A stretch of 33,765 nt of DNA from Nitrosarchaeum sp. (GTDB lineage Archaea; Thermoproteota; Nitrososphaeria; Nitrososphaerales; Nitrosopumilaceae), in assembly GCA_016844465.1 (NCBI GenBank), contig JAERMO010000005.1, positions 1 through 33,765 of the forward strand, in the 5' to 3' direction. Shown here piece after piece: positions 21,448 through 30,135 of this stretch. The stretch's first letter is position 1, and each line of letters opens with the position of its first letter. The notes under the pieces were generated by a model that saw only the letters and a program-made list of their open reading frames with translations, ran no database searches and was not told where the DNA came from. The position numbers and the translations under genes are program-made.

Positions 21448-21870
21448 GTATCCTTTATAATGTATTTGCCATTTCTCTGATCAGAATACATTGCTTGATG
21501 AGTTCGGTTAATCAAAATTTTATCGCCATGATTTCTGAGTAACATTTTCATATTTTTTGACATTAGTAGAATTTCTACCTGATACTTATATAGAAAAAAT
21601 ACTATTGAATATTAATGAATATTAAAAATAATTATAGAGCCAAAGAATCATTAGCTGAACATAGAGTGAATTCATTACTTAGAAACATAACTAAACAATT
21701 AGAAACAAGTGCTGACAGCCTAATTTGATTAGTTAGGGGAAATCTAAAAAAATGCCTGAGGGATTAGGCATGTCTCTTTTTGTTTGAATTAATCCCAAGT
21801 ATTAAAAATACAATATATGCAAATTAATTTTTATCTACCTTTGCAAATACTATATTATGTCTTTTTTTGA

Positions 21871-22272
21871 TGGCGTACTGACTCCGATGGATATTATTGT
21901 GGTGAATCAGCAATTTTGTAAACAGTTAGACAAACCAATGGATTAGATTATCCAGAAAAACTTCAAGAGATTGTAGATGAGATTAACAGTTACAATAAAC
22001 TAGATGATGATAGGGAAAAAGCAATTCAAAAAGCGTGCTGTCTTATGACTGGTCTGGTTTTTGATCAACCCTTCAAAAATGGAAACAAAAGAACATCAGT
22101 TGCACTATCACTACTACTAATGAGAATCCATCATTATGATATTGATGGATACAAGCAGGAAGAAAAACAGAAAATTTTCTATGAACTGTTGGAAAATACT
22201 ATGATGAAGGGTGATAAAACGATTAGAGTTGATATTGAGAAATTTCTAAGAGAAAATATTACTGCAATCTAA
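21871..22272 (+). pseudogene. Degraded Fic/Doc family protein
   Basis: In-frame translation ...TDSDGYYCGESAIL*TVRQTNGLDYPEKLQEIVDEINSYNKLDDDREKAIQKACCLMTGLVFDQPFKNGNKRTSVALSLLLMR; TAA at 21919-21921, TGA at 21868-21870. Confidence 0.7.
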
Positions 22273-22617
22273 TTCCAACTATCTTTACCTAGGGCCTGAT
22301 AAAGTTTAGGGGCTTCATTCACTATTTTTGAAACTTCATCTAGAATTCTTTGGTATTCTTGAGACATACTACTATTACTAATGGTACCTATTAAAACAAG
22401 ATTGCATTATTCTGACTGTGGGCAAAACTTTTGCAATTGTGATTTTTTGAATTCTTCAAACCCTCTCTAATCTCTTTTTGTTTTACAAAATCAAGATCCA
22501 AAATAAATGGGGAATTTCACCATTTACTTGGATTAAATTCTAACATTTTACGCGTAACTTTTTCTTATAAAGGACAATTCATATACGTTTTAATGTATTT
22601 CAAAAATTAACTAAACT

Positions 22618-22785
22618 ATGGGCCTGTTTAAACGAAATAAAGTCAAAGATGATGAAACCAAATGTAATGTATGTAGCTTAGAATTGCATGATCCGGAACG
22701 TCTCAAAAGACACATGAAAAAGGCACATGGTAACTTACCTGAAAAGAAACTTGATCCAAATTCAGGTGCTGGCGGTACGTGGTGA
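22618..22785 (+). CDS. 55-aa single C2H2 zinc finger protein
   Basis: Manual ORF MGLFKRNKVKDDETKCNVCSLELHDPERLKRHMKKAHGNLPEKKLDPNSGAGGTW. Confidence 0.75.
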   Translation: MGLFKRNKVKDDETKCNVCSLELHDPERLKRHMKKAHGNLPEKKLDPNSGAGGTW

Positions 22786-22852
22786 TTTTGGAATTTAGTT
22801 ACGGTCAAAAAATGGGATCATTTTTGGACGCACGTTTGGCATCGCATTCATT

Positions 22853-23053
22853 GTGTTATCTACAATGGTTTTTCCTTTTTGGAATTTAATCCGAGAGGAC
22901 GTCTATGAACAAGTAGTAATTTTATCTAATGATAATGGTATATTTTATGTGGATACCATGGATACGATACCAAAAATAATTGAAAACTGTAATTTAAAAT
23001 CTGATGACAAAACAACAATAAAATTTGGTGAGGACTTGGGCAACAATTGTTGA
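22853..23053 (+). CDS. Small hypothetical protein with N-terminal hydrophobic segment
   Basis: 66-aa ORF (GTG start); hydrophobic residues also upstream in frame without ATG. Confidence 0.4.
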   Translation: MLSTMVFPFWNLIREDVYEQVVILSNDNGIFYVDTMDTIPKIIENCNLKSDDKTTIKFGEDLGNNC

Positions 23054-23092
23054 ACCATAGCAATTAATATTCTGAAGATATGTCGAAATAAT

Positions 23093-23497
23093 ATGAATTG
23101 TGTATTTTGTAAAATAATTTCCGGGGATATTAAAACTAGAATTATTAAAGAAACTCTACACTCTATGGTATTTTTAGATGCTTTTCCACTTGCTAAAGGT
23201 CACACTCTGGTTATTCCAAAAACCCACCATGTAAAAATTCAAGACATGAGTGTTGAAGAAAACGCTGACTTGTTTTCTCTCGTTCATCAAACCCTACAAA
23301 AAGTAGACAAACTAACAGGAGCCACACTTGTTGCAGTTCATAATGGAAAAGAAGCAGGTCAAGAAATTCCTCATGTACACGTACATTTAGTTCCTCGTAG
23401 CAATGATGATTCAGCCGGGCCAATTCATAGTATGTTTAACTCAATCTTGAAATTTTCTGATTCTGAAATTGATGAAATTTATGATAAATTAAAATAA
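23093..23497 (+). CDS. HIT family nucleotide hydrolase
   Basis: CVFCKIISGDI, HTLVIPKTHH, QEIPHVHVHLVPR. Confidence 0.95.
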   Translation: MNCVFCKIISGDIKTRIIKETLHSMVFLDAFPLAKGHTLVIPKTHHVKIQDMSVEENADLFSLVHQTLQKVDKLTGATLVAVHNGKEAGQEIPHVHVHLVPRSNDDSAGPIHSMFNSILKFSDSEIDEIYDKLK

Positions 23498-23499
23498 TT

Positions 23500-24219
23500 T
23501 CAATAAGGGAATAATCTCTCTTTTGTATCTATGTTTTCTACAATTATCGCTTTAGTGGGACATGTCTCAGCTGCATTCATTATTTTGTTAACGCCTGCAC
23601 CTTTTGGATTGATCACTGATGATTTTGGATTATATTTTGAATTTTTGTTAATTAGAAAAACATCCGGTGCAATTATTTCACAACTACAACATCCTATACA
23701 TAGAGTCTTGTCTACCTCCACGAAAAGATTTGGCTGTTTTTCTGGCTCTCTTGCCTTTTCATACTCGCCGTGTTTTCCATCTGGACGCACACGAGCATTA
23801 TATTCTTCCCAGAATCTTTTTTCGTATTCTCTCCAAAAAGTAGGGTCACCTTCTTCAAACTCTCGTGTATATTTGCTCCAATCCTGTTCTGGGATATCTC
23901 CTTGAGGGGGGGCACCCCACTGAGGTTTTCCTTTGATATTTGATTCATTATCTCTTCTCTTGTTTGTATTTTCTTGTTTTGTTGAATCTGTATTTTGACT
24001 GAAATTTTTCTTTAGGAAATTGTATGCCTCTGTAACTTTTTTGAACTCAAATCCCTCTTTTTCATTATTGTTTTTATCTGGATGAAATTCAAGTGCCAAT
24101 TTTCTGTACGCTATTTTGATTTCATCAAATGATGAATCTGATTTTACATTCAATGCCATAAGAGCTTGATATGTGTTCACTAGTGATTGAAACTTGCCAT
24201 ATGATAAAAACAATTTCAT
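23500..24219 (-). CDS. J-domain (DnaJ)-ferredoxin [4Fe-4S] fusion protein
   Basis: J-domain with HPD (YRKLALEFHPDKNN) and C-terminal CIGCCSCEIIAPDVF...AAETCPTKAI. Confidence 0.88.
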   Translation of the reverse strand: MKLFLSYGKFQSLVNTYQALMALNVKSDSSFDEIKIAYRKLALEFHPDKNNNEKEGFEFKKVTEAYNFLKKNFSQNTDSTKQENTNKRRDNESNIKGKPQWGAPPQGDIPEQDWSKYTREFEEGDPTFWREYEKRFWEEYNARVRPDGKHGEYEKAREPEKQPNLFVEVDKTLCIGCCSCEIIAPDVFLINKNSKYNPKSSVINPKGAGVNKIMNAAETCPTKAIIVENIDTKERLFPY

Positions 24220-24407
24220 ATCATTTAACGTGGTTGCTAGTTTATTCTAAAATAGATCAACAAATTTGAGCTATTATTTTTTAATTTTACGCACAGATTA
24301 CAATATCTAAAATTAAACAATTGTTTGGAACAGCAAAATTAATCAAAAAATTCTAGTTTGAAGATTTGGTTAACTATAGTTAAAATACTAATTCGAGTAA
24401 TAATGTT

Positions 24408-24665
24408 ATGAAAATAACTGAAATAAAAATAGATGATAGTCAAACAGGTTACTATTGGCTTCAAATTTTTGTTAAAAACCAAAAAGAAGCCTATTCGTTG
24501 AGGCGACAAATCTTACAAGATCAAGAAATTAGAGAACGATTAGAAAAAGCAATAAATTATAATCGGCAGATAGTGTCACATTCATCAATTCAGACGGAAA
24601 TCATAATCCACAATATCATTATCGAAAAACTTCAATTTGTCCTTTATGGAAAGGAAGATGGATAA
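24408..24665 (+). CDS. Hypothetical protein
   Basis: 85-aa ORF with plausible composition. Confidence 0.55.
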   Translation: MKITEIKIDDSQTGYYWLQIFVKNQKEAYSLRRQILQDQEIRERLEKAINYNRQIVSHSSIQTEIIIHNIIIEKLQFVLYGKEDG

Positions 24666-24920
24666 TTGCATCTAGAAAATAATATGTGATGATAGAAGAA
24701 ACATAAAAAATCAATTATACAGTTATGAAAGAAGAGTCAGGAAAAATTCTTTTTTTAATTGTAAGGATTCACAAAATTCATAATTGATTTATAAGTTTAT
24801 TTTTATTATGTGAACTGAAAAATTAATTTAATAGTTATTCTAATTCTCTAGAATGATAATGATGATTAGGTATAACTAATTTTCAATGCCTTTAATACAA
24901 ACTATAACATAAATCAATCA

Positions 24921-25085
24921 ATGAGAAGTGATTCTTGTAGAAAATGTGGATATGAGATGAAAGTAAATCAAAGTTGTCAAGTTTGCGAAAAACCAATAGA
25001 CTTTTTTTGTTGCAAATGTAATAGTACTACAGACAAACAAATTCACTCTGATTGCACGATCAAAAATATACTCATCACAGCTTAG
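24921..25085 (+). CDS. 54-aa zinc-ribbon-like microprotein upstream of TFB
   Basis: Manual ORF MRSDSCRKCGYEMKVNQSCQVCEKPIDFFCCKCNSTTDKQIHSDCTIKNILITA; ends 9 nt before TFB start. Confidence 0.65.
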   Translation: MRSDSCRKCGYEMKVNQSCQVCEKPIDFFCCKCNSTTDKQIHSDCTIKNILITA

Positions 25086-25094
25086 TGAGAAATT

Positions 25095-26018
25095 TTGACC
25101 ATTTTACAAAAAATTGAAGAAACAGAATTAATCTGTAATAACTGTAATACATCAAGACTTGTAACTGATGATATAATAGGCGAGATTGCTTGTTCTAGTT
25201 GTGGATGCGTCTTTTCAGAAAATACCGAAGACAGGAAAGTAGAACGTAGAAACTTTTCAGATAATTCAGACAATACAAGAACCGGTCCAGGACTGTCACT
25301 AAAAATGCATGATAGGGGACTCTCTACTGTAATAGGAGTACAAAACAAAGATTCTATTGGAAAACCACTTTCAGCAAATATGGCTCAAACATTTAACAGG
25401 CTAAGAAAGTGGGATAGTAGGTCACAAACAAAAAGTTCAGCCGATAGAAGCCTAAGAAATGCACTTCAGGAATTAGATAAAGTGCAATCAAAGTTAGGAC
25501 TTTCTGATACGGTCATTGAAAGGGCATCTCTTTTTTATCGAAAAGCTTCAGAGAAAGGTCTTGTTCGGGGAAGAACCGTAAAAGGAATTGCTGCAGCATG
25601 TCTTTATGCATCATGTAGGGATTTGGAGCATACTAGAACCCTGACAGAGATTGCGGAACATCTTGAGATTGGAAGAAAAGATGTCGCAAGGTCATACAGA
25701 TCACTGTTTAGGGAATTGGGTTTTGTAGTCTCCATAGCTGATCCAATAAAGTCAATTAGTAAAATTGCAAGCAAGATAGGAATAAGGGAAAAAACAATCC
25801 GTAAAGCAGTACATGTTTTAGATGCGGCCCATGAGGCTGGCATTGTTGCTGGCAAAAACCCTGAAATTATGGCTGCCGCTGCTATTTATGCAGCATGTAT
25901 CATAACAGGTGAAAATAAATCCCAACATGAAATATCTGTGGCGGCAGGCACCAGCACCGTTTCAATAAGAAATAGGTTTTTAGAATTTAGAACTAAATTA
26001 AACTTGTTTTCAGAATAA
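25095..26018 (+). CDS. tfb: Transcription initiation factor B (TFB)
   Basis: Zn ribbon CNNCNTSRLV...CSSCG, B-reader region, two cyclin repeats with GIAAACLYASCRD and AAAAIYAACIITGE. Confidence 0.95.
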   Translation: MTILQKIEETELICNNCNTSRLVTDDIIGEIACSSCGCVFSENTEDRKVERRNFSDNSDNTRTGPGLSLKMHDRGLSTVIGVQNKDSIGKPLSANMAQTFNRLRKWDSRSQTKSSADRSLRNALQELDKVQSKLGLSDTVIERASLFYRKASEKGLVRGRTVKGIAAACLYASCRDLEHTRTLTEIAEHLEIGRKDVARSYRSLFRELGFVVSIADPIKSISKIASKIGIREKTIRKAVHVLDAAHEAGIVAGKNPEIMAAAAIYAACIITGENKSQHEISVAAGTSTVSIRNRFLEFRTKLNLFSE

Positions 26019-26049
26019 TTAAATTGATAATTTATGGTTTTTCTAAATA

Positions 26050-26277
26050 GCAATTATTACAGGAATTTTTGTCGCGATAATTATTGGTGGATTAGCATTA
26101 TTCATACATTTCCAACTCTCAGAGACAGAAAAAAATGAAACTGGACAGAAAAGTGCAGAACAAATTGCAAAAGAAGCACTAGAAGTTATCAGTGGAAATG
26201 AACCGCATTCTGAATTAGGTGAAACTTTGGAAGAAAAAACAGAGATTCATTCTGAGGAAGATGAGTCTGCCGAATAA
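26050..26277 (+). other. Reading frame for a small single-TM acidic protein without canonical start
   Basis: Frame AIITGIFVAIIIGGLALFIHFQLSETEKNETGQKSAEQIAKEALEVISGNEPHSELGETLEEKTEIHSEEDESAE*; upstream in-frame TAA ATA, no ATG/GTG/TTG before the TM. Confidence 0.45.
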
Positions 26278-26339
26278 CGCGCAAAGGAATTGCCTTAGAT
26301 CTCAGAACATTAAACTAAAAGAAAATTAAAACAAACTAG

Positions 26340-26696
26340 ATGAATGCTTCCTTAACTAAGATATCCACTTCACTTTTGTTCTTTTTTCTTGCAGGTCTTT
26401 GTGAAATTGGTGGTGGCTATCTAGTATGGATGTGGCTTCGAAACGACATGAGCTGGCTTTTTGGTATGGGGGGTGGTTTTATTTTATTTTTATATGGAAT
26501 AGTTCCTACATTTCAAAAATCACACTTTCATAGAATCTATGCAGCATATGGTGGTGTTTTTATCGTAATGTCTATTCTATGGGGTTGGTTAATTGATGGG
26601 GTAAGACCAGACCACTATGATATCATTGGAGCTATAATTGCAGTCATTGGAGTTTTGATAATTTTCTATTATCCTAGAAAAGGTGAGAAAGTTTGA
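26340..26696 (+). CDS. YnfA/UPF0060 family small membrane transporter-like protein (copy 1)
   Basis: AGLCEIGGGYLVWMWLR...RIYAAYGGVFIVMSILWGWLIDGVRPDHYDIIGAIIAVIGVLIIFY. Confidence 0.88.
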   Translation: MNASLTKISTSLLFFFLAGLCEIGGGYLVWMWLRNDMSWLFGMGGGFILFLYGIVPTFQKSHFHRIYAAYGGVFIVMSILWGWLIDGVRPDHYDIIGAIIAVIGVLIIFYYPRKGEKV

Positions 26697-27025
26697 GTGA
26701 AACTATTCTTTCAACTTTAGGATTGTTCTTGTTTGCATCATTGTTAGAAATTGGTGGCGGTTATCTTGTGTGGAAATGGCTGCGAGATCATAAGGGAAAG
26801 ATATTGGGGTTGGTTGGAGCATTGATTTTATTTTCATATGGAATTATCATGACATTGCAACCTGCAAATTTTGGTAAGGTATATGCAACGTATGGTGGAA
26901 TTTTTGTGGTATCGTCAATAATTTGGGGGTATTGGGTAGACAAGAAAAAGCCAGACAAATTTGAGATTATAGGTTCAATAGTTGTGTTGATTGGAATTGT
27001 AGTGATATTTTATTTTCCACGATGA
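26693..27025 (+). CDS. YnfA/UPF0060 family small membrane transporter-like protein (copy 2)
   Basis: ASLLEIGGGYLVWKWLRDH...KVYATYGGIFVVSSIIWGYWVDKKKPDKFEIIGSIVVLIGIVVIFYFPR; TTG start in a 4-nt TTGA overlap with copy 1. Confidence 0.88.
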   Translation: MSETILSTLGLFLFASLLEIGGGYLVWKWLRDHKGKILGLVGALILFSYGIIMTLQPANFGKVYATYGGIFVVSSIIWGYWVDKKKPDKFEIIGSIVVLIGIVVIFYFPR

Positions 27026-27304
27026 ATTGAGCCAACTGTGATACATTGTCATACAAAATATTCTGGTACACAAAATGCTTTTTTCCTGTAGAATACTTTA
27101 CAATTAAAGTTTGATCTGATTTTTCCAAAATTTGAATAAAGTATTGACTAGATCCTAATCTTCTCTAACATAAACAATTGTTCAAAAAATTAACAAATAT
27201 CACACACTTGTATAACAAGGCATTGAAATCCTTTTTGTTTTAGGTATATGTAATACATTCACGCGTAAAAATACTAAAAATAAATTAAAATCAAGAATAT
27301 TTCG

Positions 27305-28249
27305 ATGGCGATGGAAATGATTAGAAAAAGAAACATGTCTGTAGAAGTTTTCATCAACATCAAGGAAAGGTGTTCAAGATGTTGGAAGAGTTCACCAATT
27401 ACAGACTTTGAAACAGGAGAAATGTTTTGTGGTGATTGCGGTTTTGTATTATCTGAACGTGTGGAAGATTCTGGTCCTGAGAGACATTCTTTTTCAGATG
27501 ATAAAATCGATAGAGGGCGAACTGGTTCTGGTGTATCTTTAGCAAGACATGATCAAGGTCTATCAACCATAATCAGTCCAATAAACAAAGATGCGTCTGG
27601 AAAACCTCTTTCGGCTTTAATGAAAAATACATTCAAACGACTAAGAACTTGGAATGATAGAAGTCAAGTTTATGAACCCGTTGATAGAAATCTAAGGCAG
27701 GCATTTAATGAATTAAACAAACTAAAAGACAAACTTACACTTTCTGATGCAGTAATGGAACGAGCAGCTTACATTTACAGAAAAGCTCTTGAAAACAAAT
27801 TAGTACGTGGAAGATCTATTTCTGCAATGATAGCATCTGCACTTTATGCTGCGTGCAGAGATACGGAAACCCCACGAACCCTAAATGATGTTGCAGAAGC
27901 AGGCAACACTAAACGAAAAGATGTTGCAAGATGTTACAGATTATTGTTTCGAGAATTAGATCTAAAGATGCCGGTAGTAGATCCAATCCACTGTATTGCG
28001 CGTATTGCAAGTAGACTAGAAATTACAGAAAAAACAAAACGTTATGCGGTTAGAGTACTCAAAATATCTCAGGAACATGAAGAATCTGCAGGAAAGGATC
28101 CCATGGGGTTAGCTGCCGCTGCATTATACTTGGCTTGTGTTAAAAATGGTGAAGAAATGACTCAACGTAATATTGCCGAGGCTTCAAATGTAACTGAAGT
28201 TACAATTAGAAATAGGTCTAAGAGTCTAAGATTAGACCAACACATGTAA
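27305..28249 (+). CDS. tfb: Transcription initiation factor B paralogue (TFB)
   Basis: CSRCWKSS...CGDCG, cyclin repeats, IIGTASALYAACRD-like 'MIASALYAACRDTETPRTL'; N-terminal start uncertain. Confidence 0.95.
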   Translation: MAMEMIRKRNMSVEVFINIKERCSRCWKSSPITDFETGEMFCGDCGFVLSERVEDSGPERHSFSDDKIDRGRTGSGVSLARHDQGLSTIISPINKDASGKPLSALMKNTFKRLRTWNDRSQVYEPVDRNLRQAFNELNKLKDKLTLSDAVMERAAYIYRKALENKLVRGRSISAMIASALYAACRDTETPRTLNDVAEAGNTKRKDVARCYRLLFRELDLKMPVVDPIHCIARIASRLEITEKTKRYAVRVLKISQEHEESAGKDPMGLAAAALYLACVKNGEEMTQRNIAEASNVTEVTIRNRSKSLRLDQHM

Positions 28250-28654
28250 CTATAAAACAGATATTGTATAAACTAATTTTGTATAGTGCATTGTCTATTT
28301 TTTGCGCATTCTTTCTTAATGCTCCAAAAAACTAGCCCATGTAATGCCAAATAGCATATACACAAAACTATCTAATTAGCGAATTCACAATAAATAGTAA
28401 CATCAAGTATCACTAACCATATTTGAAATTATGATAATTGAAAAATATCCATTGTCAGATAATTTGGAAGATGACTAGCGCGGATCAACCTTTGCAAAGC
28501 CTTGCAAGTATGCATAAGCCAGCAAACCGATGCCAACATTAGACGATAGGATATCGTGTGTCATCTTTCCACTATTAATACGCGTTTAAAGCATAAAAAT
28601 AGATTCTAAATTCATTTTTTGGAAATTAAATGACTTGACTCCTCTAATTGTTGA

Positions 28655-28882
28655 TTAAAGGAGTATCAATGTTTGTGTTTCTTTGATTAGTTCACTTCCT
28701 CTAATGTCATTTATTATGATGTCTCGAATGGATTTCATATTTGGTGCCTCAATTTTACAAACTATATCATACTTGCCAAAAGTAATTTTTGCCTCTACTA
28801 TCTCAGGTACACGTAATAATTCTTGGCATGCTTTAAATTCTAAACCTATTTTGCACAACACCAAAACATAGACTGTCACCAA
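28655..28882 (-). CDS. Stand-alone Lrp/AsnC RAM-domain protein
   Basis: VYVLVLCKIGLEFKACQELLRVPEIVEAKITFGKYDIVCKIEAPNMKSIRDIIINDIRGSELIKETQTLILL; no HTH. Confidence 0.85.
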   Translation of the reverse strand: MVTVYVLVLCKIGLEFKACQELLRVPEIVEAKITFGKYDIVCKIEAPNMKSIRDIIINDIRGSELIKETQTLILL

Positions 28883-29263
28883 TTTCTTTTACCCCCTATT
28901 TTTTGTAGATCTTAGAAGCAATCATAACTATCACACAACTCATTTTTTTAGATTTTATAGCAAAGGCACGATAGTATCTGGAATAGATCAATTGTGTCGA
29001 TTCAGTCAATCCTAGATTAACATAATGACTTTTTTTGCAAAATTGGCAAGCATAGACCATGACATACTTTTGTTGTTATGATATTTAACAAAATATGCAT
29101 AATTGGCATTTGATTTCTCGGTAGTTCTAGGTTGGTTTTAATCAGATCCAGAATAAAACTTGGATTCAATATTTTAATTATCATTGTAATAGTACCATCA
29201 CTACCAACTCGTGTAGAGAGCCCATTCTAACTATTTAATGGTAAATATCGTATCAAACACTAA

Positions 29264-29563
29264 ATTTAATGGCGTAACCCTATATGGCAGAACTATTGAG
29301 AGATCGCCTCTGTCAGGCCATCATAATGACCTGATTGCCATTTTGTTCTGCAGAGTTACGCAGTTTCAGTCAACATATCTAATGTCTAATGACAACGTTT
29401 CTGACAATGAAATTAAACTATATAATATTTAATATGAACAATCATTACAATAACAAAAATTTCCTATGATTTTGAATACATTTGTTCATTGACTAAAATA
29501 TTTGAAAATTATATTTTGTTCAATTTTTGTTATAAAACTAAATGAATTCTTACGCCATTAAAT
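29264..29563. repeat. 14-bp perfect inverted repeat ATTTAATGGCGTAA (29264-29277) / TTACGCCATTAAAT (29550-29563)
   Basis: Direct reading; also nested 11-bp IR TAACAAAAATT 29451-29461 / AATTTTTGTTA 29522-29532. Confidence 0.75.
29272..29361. other. Nested-stem palindromic element, candidate structured RNA or MITE-like sequence
   Basis: GCGTAAC 29272-29278/GTTACGC 29355-29361; GCAGAAC 29287-29293/GTTCTGC 29345-29351; TCAGGCCAT-cata-ATGACCTGA 29313-29334 with one C.A mismatch. Confidence 0.5.
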
Positions 29564-29598
29564 AACAACAATAAATACAATACACTGCTAAATTTATC

Positions 29599-29802
29599 AT
29601 GGACCATCGTAAATTATCAAATATTGCAAAAACACTGGAGATAGTGAAAACAGATATGATCTATGCCATACAAATGATAGATGATGAAAAAAGACATCCG
29701 GTTATAATGCAACAAATTTCACAAATTCATTCTAAATTAATCCGCGTAGAGCAAATGATACTAGAAGATTTTACCGAAAATGATTTACTCAGGATCAGGT
29801 AA
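29599..29802 (+). CDS. Hypothetical protein
   Basis: 67-aa helical ORF MDHRKLSNIAKTLEIVKTDMIYAIQMIDDEKRHPVIMQQISQIHSKLIRVEQMI... Confidence 0.5.
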   Translation: MDHRKLSNIAKTLEIVKTDMIYAIQMIDDEKRHPVIMQQISQIHSKLIRVEQMILEDFTENDLLRIR

Positions 29803-30135
29803 AAGATTGTTTTCAAAGATACTTGTTGCAATTGATGGTTCAGAATCGGCAAAAAAAGCATTTGCAACATCGATTTACCTTGCGTCGATATCCAGATGTA
29901 GAATTGATGTATGGAAGAATACAAAAAAGTTGCTTTAGAAAAAAATATTCATCCAGAATTCATTTTAGAAATTGGAAACCCTGCTAATATGATTACAGAA
30001 GTTGTTAATTCTAAAGATTATGATCTAGTTGTGCTTGGAACCCGCGGTATGAGTCCAGTTAAGGAATTATTTCTGGGTAGTGTATCTATGAAAGTTATAC
30101 ATCATGCAAAATGTCCTGTCCTGGTAGTTCGATGA
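29780..30135 (+). pseudogene. Universal stress protein (UspA) remnant, internal deletion plus frameshift
   Basis: N-part 29780-29938 LFSKILVAIDGSESAKKAFATSIYLA; C-part 29911-30135 GNPANMITEVVNSKDYDLVVLGTRGMSPVKELFLGSVSMKVIHHAKCPVLVVR in another frame; the usual ~30-40 residue linker is absent. Confidence 0.75.

Noticed and set aside
22611-22808. 65-aa minus ORF
   Set aside because: Antisense shadow of the C2H2 microprotein 22618-22785.
28475-28564. 29-aa minus hydrophobic ORF MTHDILSSNVGIGLLAYAYLQGFAKVDPR
   Set aside because: Possible TM peptide but too short to call without conservation.
29238-29432. 64-aa plus ORF
   Set aside because: Runs through the strongly palindromic element; sequence looks non-coding.
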